DNA of 64,000 bases from Clostridia bacterium. Lineage in GTDB: Bacteria > Bacillota > Clostridia > Christensenellales > Aristaeellaceae. Both the position numbers and the translations under genes were made by a program. The stretch lies in contig JAGBEX010000014.1 in the NCBI GenBank assembly GCA_017936765.1, forward strand, positions 1 to 64,000, written 5' to 3'. The notes under the pieces were generated by a model. That model did no database searches. It saw nothing but the letters and a program-made list of their open reading frames with translations, and was not told where the DNA came from. Below, piece after piece: positions 36,391 to 45,102 of this stretch (its first letter is position 1; each line of letters starts with the position of its first letter).

Positions 36391-39300
36391 TTGCACCGCA
36401 GAATTTGCTTGATCCTGTGTTTTGTACTGCTGATGACCGGCTGGACTGCCTCCTTTGCACAAGCGACAGAAATACAGGCTGCGCCCCTGGTACAGGCCAG
36501 CACGAAGAATGGTATGGTGAGGGTGCATCTCTCTTCCATGGGAGATCCCACGGAGATGGACATCACCGTGGCGGGCAGCTATACCGCCGACGGCAACCAC
36601 GACATGACGCTCACCAGCGGCGAAACGCTGCACATTGATTTTGACAAGTCCACGGGGCAGATCACCATGGTGCGGGGTGGACAGCGCTATGCCATGGGCC
36701 AGGCCATGGCGCTGCGCCGCCATGCGGCTAAGGGCAGCAACGGCCTGCGCATTGCCCAGACCAGAATGCCGGACAACCTCTACCCCGGAGACCTGCACCT
36801 CACCGCGCAGCGCTCCGGCAGCAGCTGGCGGCTGTATGCCATTGTGCATGTGTACATCGAGTATTATCTCTACGGCGTGGTGCCTTATGAGATGGGCAAC
36901 TCCGCCAACATTGAGGCGCTGAAGGCCCAGGCGGTGGCGGCGCGTACCTACACGTTGAACAAGATGAACCTGCGCAAGAACAGCCTCTACGATGTGGTGG
37001 ACACCACCAACGACCAGGTATACTACGGCAATTCCGACACTACGGCCAACTGCACCGCGGCGGTGGACGCCACCCGCGGCATTGTGGTGATGAACGGCGA
37101 GGCGCTGACCGGCACCTATTACACCGCTTCCAACGGTGGCCAGACGGAATCCGCCGCCAACCGCTTCAACGCCAGCGGGTATGAGTACCTGGGCATCAAG
37201 GACGACCCCTTTGACCTGATGAATTCCGCTGCGGTGAAACGCAGCGTGACGGTGTATAAGGATAACACCAGCGCCAGCCAGGACGCTGCCCTCCGGAGCC
37301 TGCTGGACAGCAAGGCGCGCTCTGCTTATGGCAGCAATGCCAGCGTGACGCGGATCAACGCCATCACGCCCCACACGCCCATGTATGCGTCTCCCAGCCG
37401 CCTGTACACCAAGCTGGACTTTGACGTGACCATCCGCAGCGGCAGCAGCACCAGAAGCGCAACGCTGACCCTGGACATCTTTTCCGAATTGGAAAAGGCG
37501 CTGGGCATGAGCATCAACAGCCGGGAGAATGAATTGTGGACGGTGGAGACCTACAACGATTCCTTCAAGCTGGTGGCGCGGCGCTTTGGCCACGGCGTGG
37601 GCATGAGCCAGCGCGGTGCCATGCAGATGGGCGCCATGGGCTACACCTACGACCAGATCCTGGGCTTCTACTACGAGGGCTGCCGCCGGGTGCGGTATGC
37701 CTTTACCCACACGATCCTCTCATCGGTGGAGAGCGGCGGCAATGATACCATTGTGAACACGGAGCCTCCGGCAGATATCACCACCGGCGGGGGACATACC
37801 GCAGCGGTGCGGCTTTCCGGCGTGAACGACAGGCTGGCCATCCGCAGCGGTGCCAGCGAGAATGCCTCCGTGCTGACCAGCGTGGTGAACGGCGGGCTGG
37901 TGACGGTGCTGGCCAAGGGCGACAGCTGGACGCTGGTGCGCCTGGGGCAGATCGTGGGCTATGCGCCCACCTCCGCGCTGCGCTTTGATGGCACACCGCC
38001 TGCTTCTTCCGCGGAGACGCCTTCCACCATCAGCCAATGGGCGACGGTGCAATGCAACGGTACGCTGAACCTGCGCACCAGCCCCAGCCTGAGTGCCGGG
38101 GTGCAGGCCTCCATTCCCAATGGGGCGGTGCTGTGCGTGTTCCGCACGGAAAACGGCTGGGCCAATGTGCAATACGGTGCCTCCGTGGGCTGGGCCAGCA
38201 TGGACTTCCTGCGCATGAGCAGCAGCTATCCCATGCAGATCACCGGGCAGGGCAGCACTCCTGCGGTGGTGAACGTCCCCAGCGGCTCCGGCACGGTGAA
38301 CCTGCGGGAGACTGCCTCTACTACCAGCCGGGTGCTGGCGGCCATCCGCCACGGCAGCCCGGTGACGGTGCTGGCCAACGACGGCAGCTGGTGCTATGTG
38401 CAGGTGGACGGCTATGAAGGCTACATGATGACCAAGTTCCTGGCCCTGAACGGCGAAGTGGTGGCGCCTCCCCAGGAGGACGCGCCCACCCTGGGCAATG
38501 GCGAGCAGGAGGCCATTGTGAAGACTGCCTCCGGCACGCTGAACCTGCGCCAGCAGCCCACCACGGCCTCTGGCGTGCTGATGACCATCCCCAGGGGCGA
38601 GAGCATTGTGGTGACCAACCGCGGCACGGAATGGTGCGCGGTGCGGTATGCGGGCATCAGCGGCTATGTGATGACCAAGTTCCTTTCTTTCCCGGCGGAT
38701 GAAAACGCCGCGCCCACGAGCTATGCCATTGTGGCCACCCAGTCTGGCCCGCTGAATATGCGCAGGCAGCCCACCACCGGCTCCAGCGTGGTGGTGCAGA
38801 TCCCCAAGGGCGCGCGGGTGGGCGTGATCGGCCGTAGCGGGGAGTGGAGCCAGGTGAGCTACAACGGCTCCACCGGCTACGTGATGAGTTCCTACCTGCG
38901 GGCAGAAGGTGGCACAACGGCACCCGATGTTACCGGGAAGTATGCCAGGGTGACCACGGTGAATGGCGGGCTGAACCTGCGGGAGACGGCCTCTGCCGAT
39001 GCCCGGGTGCTGCTGAGCATCCCAAAGGGCGAGGTGCTGGAAGTGCAGAGCCACGCAAACGGCTGGGCGAAGGTCAGCTATGCCGGAGCCACCGGATATG
39101 TGATGGACAAGTTCCTGACCTTCACCGATGAAAAGCCGGAGAGCGGCGGCAGCGCTGCGCCAACGATTGCGTGGGTGAACACCACCTCCGGCGGGCTGAA
39201 CCTGCGGGAAATGGCAGACCCCAACGCGCTGGTGCTGATCACCATTCCCCAATATGCCCAGGTGGAGCTGCTGATCGACGGCGACAGCTGGTGCAAAGTG

Positions 39301-39561
39301 CGCTATGACAGAGTGACCGGCTATGTGATGAGCCAATTCCTGACCACCACGCCGCCAGAAAGCGACAGCGGTGTGCGCTATGTGAACACCACCTTCGGCG
39401 GGCTGAACCTGCGGGAGCTGCCCTCTGCCGATGCGCGGGTGCTGCTGAGCATCCCCAAGGGAACGGCGGTGACGCTGCTGGCCGAGGGCGAAGAGTGGTG
39501 CAAGATACAGTTCAACGAGCATATCGGCTATGTGATGACCAAATTCCTGGCAAAGGAGTGA
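36391..39561 (+). CDS. Secreted SpoIID/LytB-domain protein with eight SH3 repeats
   Basis: 1056 residues with a signal peptide (ILCFVLLMTGWTASFAQA). The SpoIID domain spans ~140-440 and keeps its hallmarks ALKAQAVAARTYTL (~residue 175) and FGHGVGMSQRGAMQMG (~398). SpoIID proteins are lytic transglycosylases that cut denuded glycan strands. Eight bacterial SH3 (SH3_3) repeats follow from ~468 to the end, each with an LNLR-like strand and a GYVM[TSD]xFL ending; they should bind the cell wall. The start is the TTG at 36391 after AAAGGAG. Longer and more repeat-rich than sporulation SpoIID (~340 residues), so a vegetative wall role is plausible. Confidence 0.88.
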   Translation: MHRRICLILCFVLLMTGWTASFAQATEIQAAPLVQASTKNGMVRVHLSSMGDPTEMDITVAGSYTADGNHDMTLTSGETLHIDFDKSTGQITMVRGGQRYAMGQAMALRRHAAKGSNGLRIAQTRMPDNLYPGDLHLTAQRSGSSWRLYAIVHVYIEYYLYGVVPYEMGNSANIEALKAQAVAARTYTLNKMNLRKNSLYDVVDTTNDQVYYGNSDTTANCTAAVDATRGIVVMNGEALTGTYYTASNGGQTESAANRFNASGYEYLGIKDDPFDLMNSAAVKRSVTVYKDNTSASQDAALRSLLDSKARSAYGSNASVTRINAITPHTPMYASPSRLYTKLDFDVTIRSGSSTRSATLTLDIFSELEKALGMSINSRENELWTVETYNDSFKLVARRFGHGVGMSQRGAMQMGAMGYTYDQILGFYYEGCRRVRYAFTHTILSSVESGGNDTIVNTEPPADITTGGGHTAAVRLSGVNDRLAIRSGASENASVLTSVVNGGLVTVLAKGDSWTLVRLGQIVGYAPTSALRFDGTPPASSAETPSTISQWATVQCNGTLNLRTSPSLSAGVQASIPNGAVLCVFRTENGWANVQYGASVGWASMDFLRMSSSYPMQITGQGSTPAVVNVPSGSGTVNLRETASTTSRVLAAIRHGSPVTVLANDGSWCYVQVDGYEGYMMTKFLALNGEVVAPPQEDAPTLGNGEQEAIVKTASGTLNLRQQPTTASGVLMTIPRGESIVVTNRGTEWCAVRYAGISGYVMTKFLSFPADENAAPTSYAIVATQSGPLNMRRQPTTGSSVVVQIPKGARVGVIGRSGEWSQVSYNGSTGYVMSSYLRAEGGTTAPDVTGKYARVTTVNGGLNLRETASADARVLLSIPKGEVLEVQSHANGWAKVSYAGATGYVMDKFLTFTDEKPESGGSAAPTIAWVNTTSGGLNLREMADPNALVLITIPQYAQVELLIDGDSWCKVRYDRVTGYVMSQFLTTTPPESDSGVRYVNTTFGGLNLRELPSADARVLLSIPKGTAVTLLAEGEEWCKIQFNEHIGYVMTKFLAKE

Positions 39562-39565
39562 CCCT

Positions 39566-40303
39566 ATGGAGCTGATCCACCCCGGCGAACGCCTGGACGA
39601 CCTGCAGCTGGCAGGGATGCGCATCCTGCAAAAGGAGGCGGGCTTCCGTTTCGGCATGGACGCGGTGCTGCTGGCGGACTTCGCCAGGGTGGAGGCGCGG
39701 GACACCGTGGCCGACTTTGGCACAGGCACGGGCATCCTGCCGGTGCTGCTGCGGGGGCGGGGGAAGGGCAAGACCATCCACGCCTTTGAGATCCAGGAGA
39801 ACATGGCCGAAATGGCCAGCCGCACCATGGCGCTCAACGGCCTGGAGGACTGCGTGACCGTCCACGCCCTGCCGGTGGAGCAGGCGCTGACTGTGCTGGA
39901 GCCTTGCAGCGTGGATGCTATCATCTGCAATCCGCCCTATGGCACACCCGGCACCACCCTGCAAAATCCCTCGGACACGCTGCGGCTGGCTCGCCACCAG
40001 ACGGAGGAAGGCCTGAAGGCCTGGCTGGTCACCGCCTTCCGACTGCTGAAGGGCAAGGGCAAGCTGGCCATGGTATACCCGGCGCCCCGGATGCTGGAGC
40101 TGATGCAGCTGATGGAGCAGGCACACCTGACGCCCAAGCGCTTCCGGCTGATTTACCCCATGGCACACAAGGCGGCCAATCTGGTGCTGGTGGAGGCGGT
40201 GAAGGACGCCAAGCCCATGCTGCACCCGGAGCCGCCGCTGATCGTGTATGAACCCGACGGCAGCATGACGCCGGAGCTGAAAAGAATTTACCACATGGAA
40301 TAA
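39566..40303 (+). CDS. tRNA1(Val) adenine-37 N6-methyltransferase family protein
   Basis: 245 residues, YfiC/TrmN6 type. The SAM-binding motif is DFGTGTGILPVLL, and the N6-adenine motif NPPYGTPGT is near residue 117. N-terminal GFRFGMDAVLLADF is characteristic of the family. The ATG lies 4 bases after the stop of the SpoIID gene, so the two are cotranscribed. Substrate by family: adenine next to the anticodon of tRNA. Confidence 0.88.
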   Translation: MELIHPGERLDDLQLAGMRILQKEAGFRFGMDAVLLADFARVEARDTVADFGTGTGILPVLLRGRGKGKTIHAFEIQENMAEMASRTMALNGLEDCVTVHALPVEQALTVLEPCSVDAIICNPPYGTPGTTLQNPSDTLRLARHQTEEGLKAWLVTAFRLLKGKGKLAMVYPAPRMLELMQLMEQAHLTPKRFRLIYPMAHKAANLVLVEAVKDAKPMLHPEPPLIVYEPDGSMTPELKRIYHME

Positions 40304-40328
40304 GGCAGTCATAACGACTGCCTTTTCT
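40302..40328. terminator. Two-way terminator between trmN6-like gene and tspO
   Basis: AAGGCAGTC pairs with GACTGCCTT, with T-rich sequence after it on the plus strand. It overlaps the ends of both convergent genes. Confidence 0.85.
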
Positions 40329-40807
40329 CATGGGTTCATGCGGGCAACGGCGAAGCTCAGCACGGCGGCAAAGGCCGTCCAGGCTGCATAGGGGACAAGG
40401 AGCCAGGCGGCCACAGGCCCGGTGCGGAAGGCACGGACCATCAGCCAGATGACCAGCGCCAGCAGGAGCAGCAGCCACCAGAAGGCCAGCCCAAAGGCTT
40501 GCAGCGTGAAGAATACAAACGGCCAGGCCAGGTTCACCGCCAGCTGCACCACATACAGCACAATGGTGGCGCGGCTGGGTACGTCCTTGCGGATCATCAG
40601 CCACAGGGAGACGCTCATGGCGGCGTAGAGGATCGTCCAGGCCACGGGAAAGATCCAGCTGGGCGGCGCGAAGGACGGCTTGACGATGTCGCTGTAGACC
40701 GCCATGGAGTCCCGGGTGAGAAAGCCCACCAGCGCGCCGCTGCCCAGCGTGCACACGAGGATCAGCACCAGAGTCGGCCAGCGCTTGCGAAGGGGAAGTT
40801 CACTCAT
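40328..40807 (-). CDS. tspO: TspO/MBR-family membrane protein
   Basis: 159 residues with five predicted helices. The family pattern KPSFAPPSWIFPVAWTILYA covers loop 1 to helix 2, and the Trp-rich helix 3-4 part (NLAWPFVFFTLQAF) is also typical. TspO proteins bind porphyrins and tetrapyrroles and are linked to stress sensing. No heme or porphyrin genes are nearby. Single gene on the minus strand, divergent from the flavoprotein gene. Confidence 0.92.
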   Translation of the reverse strand: MSELPLRKRWPTLVLILVCTLGSGALVGFLTRDSMAVYSDIVKPSFAPPSWIFPVAWTILYAAMSVSLWLMIRKDVPSRATIVLYVVQLAVNLAWPFVFFTLQAFGLAFWWLLLLLALVIWLMVRAFRTGPVAAWLLVPYAAWTAFAAVLSFAVARMNP

Positions 40808-40836
40808 GCAAAATCACCTCGCCATAGTGTACGGCG

Positions 40837-40866
40837 TTGACGAATGCTTTATGCGGCTGGTATAAT
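40837..40866 (+). promoter_or_regulatory. Promoter of the flavoprotein-tex unit
   Basis: TTGACG (40837-40842), 18-bp spacer, TATAAT (40861-40866), 24 bases before the GTG start. Confidence 0.75.
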
Positions 40867-40890
40867 GGAAGGACGAAATGAGGTGTTTGC

Positions 40891-42096
40891 GTGGAGATCG
40901 TGGTGATCGGCGGCGGTGCTGCGGGCATGGCGGCGGCCATTGAGGCGGCCAGGCATGGCGCAAAGGTCACGCTGCTGGAACGCATGGACAGAGTGGGCAA
41001 AAAGCTGCTGGCCACCGGCAACGGCCGCTGCAACCTGATGAACGTGGGGGAGGCCTGCTATCCCGGCGGCAGCGCCTTTGCGCAATTGGTGCTGGACAAG
41101 TGCGGTGTAGCCGAGCAGACTGCCTTCTGGCAGGAGCTGGGCTTGCGCCTTCGCGTGGAAGATGGCGGGCGGGTGTACCCTGCCAGCGGCCAGGCCTCCA
41201 CGGTGCTGGATGCCCTGCGCCTGGCCATGGATAACCTGGGTGTGGAGATCGTGACCGGCGCGAGTGTGAAGGACATCCGCCCGGGGAAGCACGGCTTTAC
41301 GGTGGTGGCAGATGCTGGCACCTGGCGCGGGGACAAGGTCATTCTGGCGGGCGGCGGCTGTGCGCAGCCCAAGCTGGGCAGCGACGGCAGCCTGTGGGCC
41401 ATCGCCGAAAGGCTGGGTCACACGCTGGTGCAGCCGAGGCCTGCCCTGACGCAGATCATGACCGACACGCTGCCCATCAAGGGGCTGAGCGGCATCCGCG
41501 TGAAGGCGGAGGTGGCCGTGGTGAAGGCTGGCCGCGTGCTGCACGAGGAAAGCGGCGAGGTGCTGTTTGCCGATTATGGCATCAGCGGCGTGTGCGTGAT
41601 GCAATGCGCCCGCTTTGCAGAGCAGGGCAGCGTGATGCGCCTGAACCTGCTGCGGGGCATGGGCTTTGAGAATGCCAGCCAGGCCGAAGGGGAACTCCTG
41701 CGGCGCAAGGCTGCATGGGGCAGCCAGCCCATGGAGAAGCTGCTCACCGGGCTGTGCGTGCCGCGGCTGGCGGGCAGCCTGTGCATGGAGGCGGGCATCC
41801 GCTTCCGGGACAGGCTCGTAGGCTCGCTGAAGGACAGCGAGGCATCGGCGCTGGCGCAGGTGCTGGGTGCCTTTGACCTGCCCGTGAAGGGCGTGAAGGG
41901 CTTCGACAGCGCCCAGGTGACGGCGGGCGGCCTGGACGTGCGGGAATTCGACCCGGCCACCATGGCCTCCAGGCTGGTGCCGGGCTTATACGCTGCGGGG
42001 GAAATGCTGGACGTGGACGGCACCTGCGGCGGTTTCAACCTGATGTTTGCCTTTGGCAGCGGCTTATTGGCTGCCAGGGCCTGTGTGGAGGAGTAA
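40891..42096 (+). CDS. FAD-dependent oxidoreductase, HI0933/BaiN type
   Basis: 401 residues. The Rossmann motif VVIGGGAAGMAAAIEAA starts the protein, the family signature TGNGRCNLMN follows near residue 47, and the C-terminal flavin motif DVDGTCGGFNLMFAFGSG is complete. Members include BaiN, described as reducing bile acid intermediates, but most have unknown substrates. The GTG at 40891 follows GAGGTG. It is one base from tex. The gene lies 11 kb from a bile salt hydrolase-type gene, which may be coincidental. Confidence 0.88.
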   Translation: MEIVVIGGGAAGMAAAIEAARHGAKVTLLERMDRVGKKLLATGNGRCNLMNVGEACYPGGSAFAQLVLDKCGVAEQTAFWQELGLRLRVEDGGRVYPASGQASTVLDALRLAMDNLGVEIVTGASVKDIRPGKHGFTVVADAGTWRGDKVILAGGGCAQPKLGSDGSLWAIAERLGHTLVQPRPALTQIMTDTLPIKGLSGIRVKAEVAVVKAGRVLHEESGEVLFADYGISGVCVMQCARFAEQGSVMRLNLLRGMGFENASQAEGELLRRKAAWGSQPMEKLLTGLCVPRLAGSLCMEAGIRFRDRLVGSLKDSEASALAQVLGAFDLPVKGVKGFDSAQVTAGGLDVREFDPATMASRLVPGLYAAGEMLDVDGTCGGFNLMFAFGSGLLAARACVEE

Positions 42097-42097
42097 C

Positions 42098-44257
42098 ATG
42101 ACCATTATTGAGACATTATGCGCTGAATTCAGCATTGCGCCCTGGCAGGCCGAGGCGGTGATCCGCCTGCTGGACGAGGGCTGCACCCTGCCCTTTATCG
42201 CCCGCTACCGCAAGGAGCAGCACGGCTCCCTGGATGACCAGAAGCTGCGCGAGATCTCCGAGCGGCTCACCAGCCTGCGGGCCATTGAGACCCGGCGGGG
42301 GGAGATCAGCGAGTCGCTGAAGAAGCTGGGCGTGTGGACGGAAGAGCTGCAGGCTGCGCTGGACAAGGCCGCCACCATGGGCCAGCTGGATGATATCTAT
42401 CGGCCTTACCGGCCCAAGCGCCGCACCCGCGCCATGATCGCCAAGGAAAAGGGGCTGGAACCCCTGGCGGATGTGCTGCTGCTCCAGCTTTCCAAGGCCA
42501 AAACGCCGGAGGAGCTGGCGGAGGGCTTCGTCGATGCGGAGAAGGGTGTGAAGGACGCCGAGGAAGCCCTGCAGGGCGCCATGGATATCATTGCCGAGCG
42601 CATCAGCGATGATCCCCAGGTGCGCACCAAGCTCAAGCAGCTGTATCACCGGGACTGCATGGTGAAAACCAGGCAGAGCGGCGACGAGGACAGCGTGTAC
42701 CGGATGTATTACGACTATCAGGAGCCGCTGCGGCTGATGCCCTCCCACCGGGTGCTGGCCATGAACCGCGGCGAGAAGGAAGGCTTCCTGAAGGTCGGGC
42801 TGGACGTGAACGAGGGCGGTGTGCAGCGGATCATTCAGTCGGATTATGTGGCGCACACCGGCAGCCTGGCCACGGAATACGTGGTGAAGGCCTGCGAGGA
42901 TGCCTACAGCCGCCTGATCGCCCCCTCCCTGGACACGGAATTGCGCAACGAATTGACCGACAAGGCGCAGACGGCGGCCATCCGCGTCTTTGCCATGAAT
43001 CTGAAGCCGCTGCTCATGCAGCCGCCGGTGCGTGGCAAGGTGGCCATGGGCCTGGATCCGGGTATCCGCACGGGCTGCAAGGTGGCGGTGGTGGATGCCA
43101 CCGGCCGCGTGCTGGACACGGGGGTGATCTTCCCTCTGCCCAGCCATGGCAAGGTGGCGCAGGCCAAGCTGACCGTGAAGAACCTGATCCGCAAGCATGG
43201 CGTGAGCATTGTGGCCATTGGCAACGGCACCGCCAGCCGGGAGACGGAGCAGTTCTTTGTGGACGTGATGCACGAGATGGACATGGGCAGCGACCTCAGC
43301 TACATGGTGGTCAGCGAGGCGGGGGCCTCGGTGTACTCGGCCTCCAAGCTGGCGGCGGAAGAGTTCCCCCAGTTCGACGTGAGCCTGCGCTCGGCGGTGT
43401 CCATTGCCCGACGCTTGCAGGATCCCCTGGCAGAACTGGTCAAAATTGACCCCAAGGCCATTGGCGTGGGGCAGTATCAACACGACCTGAAGGAGAGCGA
43501 GCTGGACACGGCGCTGGACGGCGTGGTGGAGGACTGCGTGAACGCCGTGGGCGTGGATGTGAACACTGCCAGCCCGTCGCTTTTGAGCCACGTGGCGGGC
43601 ATCAACAGCGCTGTGGCCAAGAATATCGTGGCCTATCGCGAGGAGAATGGGGCCTTCCAGACCCGTGCGCAGCTGAAGAAGGTGCCTAAGCTTGGCCCCA
43701 AGGCCTTTGAGCAATGCGCGGGCTTCCTGCGCATCCCCGGCGGCAAGGACTTGATGGAGAATACGGGTGTGCATCCCGAGAGCTACGCCGCCGCCAAGGC
43801 GCTGCTGAAGCGCTTTGGTATCACAGCCAAGGAGGCTGCCGAAGGTCAGCTGCGCCCCATGGCGGAGCTGGCGGGCTATGACAAGCTGGCCAAGGAGCTG
43901 GATGTGGGCGAACCCACCATTCGGGACATTGTGGCGGAGCTGTCCAAGCCTGGTCGCGACCCCCGCGACGAGCTGCCCCCGCCGCTTTTGCGCACGGACG
44001 TGATGGACATGAACGATCTGGTGCAGGGCATGGAGCTGAAGGGTACCGTGCGCAACGTGACGGACTTCGGCGCCTTTGTGGACATTGGCGTGCATCGGGA
44101 CGGGCTGGTGCATATCAGCCAGTTCGGCGGGCGGCGCATCAACCATCCCAGCGAGGCTGTGCGCGTGGGCGATGTGGTGACCGTGTGGGTGCTGGAGGTG
44201 GATGCGAAGAAGAACCGCATCAGTTTAACGATGAGGAAGCCTCCGGAGAAAAAGTAA
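42098..44257 (+). CDS. tex: Tex-family RNA-binding transcription accessory protein
   Basis: 719 residues, the full Tex length. Order: N-terminal helical part (LPFIARYRKEQHGSLDD), YqgF-like domain (GLDPGIRTGCKVAVVD, ~residue 325), helix-hairpin-helix region (PSLLSHVAGINSAVAKNIV), and a C-terminal S1 domain (MELKGTVRNVTDFGAFVDIGVHRDGLVHIS). Tex binds RNA and takes part in transcription quality control. The ATG at 42098 follows GGAGG one base after the preceding stop, so translation is coupled. Confidence 0.96.
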   Translation: MTIIETLCAEFSIAPWQAEAVIRLLDEGCTLPFIARYRKEQHGSLDDQKLREISERLTSLRAIETRRGEISESLKKLGVWTEELQAALDKAATMGQLDDIYRPYRPKRRTRAMIAKEKGLEPLADVLLLQLSKAKTPEELAEGFVDAEKGVKDAEEALQGAMDIIAERISDDPQVRTKLKQLYHRDCMVKTRQSGDEDSVYRMYYDYQEPLRLMPSHRVLAMNRGEKEGFLKVGLDVNEGGVQRIIQSDYVAHTGSLATEYVVKACEDAYSRLIAPSLDTELRNELTDKAQTAAIRVFAMNLKPLLMQPPVRGKVAMGLDPGIRTGCKVAVVDATGRVLDTGVIFPLPSHGKVAQAKLTVKNLIRKHGVSIVAIGNGTASRETEQFFVDVMHEMDMGSDLSYMVVSEAGASVYSASKLAAEEFPQFDVSLRSAVSIARRLQDPLAELVKIDPKAIGVGQYQHDLKESELDTALDGVVEDCVNAVGVDVNTASPSLLSHVAGINSAVAKNIVAYREENGAFQTRAQLKKVPKLGPKAFEQCAGFLRIPGGKDLMENTGVHPESYAAAKALLKRFGITAKEAAEGQLRPMAELAGYDKLAKELDVGEPTIRDIVAELSKPGRDPRDELPPPLLRTDVMDMNDLVQGMELKGTVRNVTDFGAFVDIGVHRDGLVHISQFGGRRINHPSEAVRVGDVVTVWVLEVDAKKNRISLTMRKPPEKK

Positions 44258-44269
44258 TCAGACAGGAAA

Positions 44270-44304
44270 AGGCGGGTTTCAGACACGAAAGCCGTCTTTT
44301 TCGC
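44270..44304 (+). terminator. Terminator after tex
   Basis: An imperfect stem GGCGGGTTTC with GAAAGCCGTC, followed by TTTTTC. Confidence 0.7.
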
Positions 44305-44313
44305 TTATTTTCG

Positions 44314-44342
44314 TAGACAGATGTAACCGGGTGTGTTATTCT
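44314..44342 (+). promoter_or_regulatory. Promoter of the ABC exporter genes
   Basis: TAGACA (44314-44319), 17-bp spacer, TATTCT (44337-44342), shortly before the AAGGAGG ribosome site of the ATPase gene. Confidence 0.55.
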
Positions 44343-44364
44343 TTTGTCAAGGAGGTAAGGAAAG

Positions 44365-45102
44365 ATGATTTTGTTTGACCACGTTTCCAAGCAATATGGC
44401 AAAAGTGCCACCCTGGCGGTGGATGACCTGAATATGACGGTGGAGACCGGCAAGGTGTTTGGTTACATTGGCCCCAATGGCGCGGGCAAGTCTACCACCA
44501 TCCGCCTGATGACCGGCATCCTTGCGCCCACCAGCGGCCGGGTGGTGATCGGCGGTCACGACATGGCCAAGGATCCCATTGCGGCCAAGCGTCACATTGG
44601 CTTTGTGCCGGATGCCCACGAGCTTTATGATCGGCTGACCGGCCTGGAATACCTGAACTTTATGGCGGATGTGTATCAGGTGGAGCCTGCCAAGCGCAAG
44701 GAGCATATTGAAAAGTATTTGAACCTGTTTGAGCTGGAGGACGCGGCAGGGGAGCAGATCCGTTCCTATTCCCGTGGCATGAAGCAGAAGCTGACCATCA
44801 TCGGCGCGCTGATCCACAATCCTCCTGTGTGGGTGCTGGACGAACCCATGGTGGGTCTTGACCCCAAGTCCTCCCATGTGCTGAAGGAAGAAATGCGCCG
44901 CCATTGCGATGCGGGCAACACGGTATTCTTCTCCACCCATGTGCTGGAGGTGGCCGAAAAGCTGTGCGACGAGATCGCCATCATCGACAAGGGCAAGGTG
45001 CTGGCCCGCGGCACCATGGAAGAGCTGCGCTCCGGCGAGACTGGCTCCAGCCTGGAGGAACTGTTCCTGCAGCTGACTGAGGCGGAGGGCGAGGACGCAT
45101 GA
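44365..45102 (+). CDS. ABC transporter ATP-binding protein
   Basis: 245 residues. Walker A GPNGAGKST, signature YSRGMKQKL, Walker B VWVLDEPMVGLD and the switch His in FFSTHVLEVAEKLCDE are all intact. This is the two-gene exporter type with a stand-alone ATPase. AAGGAGG precedes the ATG, and the end overlaps the permease gene by ATGA. The cargo is unknown. Confidence 0.93.
   Translation: MILFDHVSKQYGKSATLAVDDLNMTVETGKVFGYIGPNGAGKSTTIRLMTGILAPTSGRVVIGGHDMAKDPIAAKRHIGFVPDAHELYDRLTGLEYLNFMADVYQVEPAKRKEHIEKYLNLFELEDAAGEQIRSYSRGMKQKLTIIGALIHNPPVWVLDEPMVGLDPKSSHVLKEEMRRHCDAGNTVFFSTHVLEVAEKLCDEIAIIDKGKVLARGTMEELRSGETGSSLEELFLQLTEAEGEDA

Noticed and set aside
42116-44146. A 676-codon minus-strand frame across tex
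   Set aside because: Antisense shadow; Tex is complete on the plus strand.
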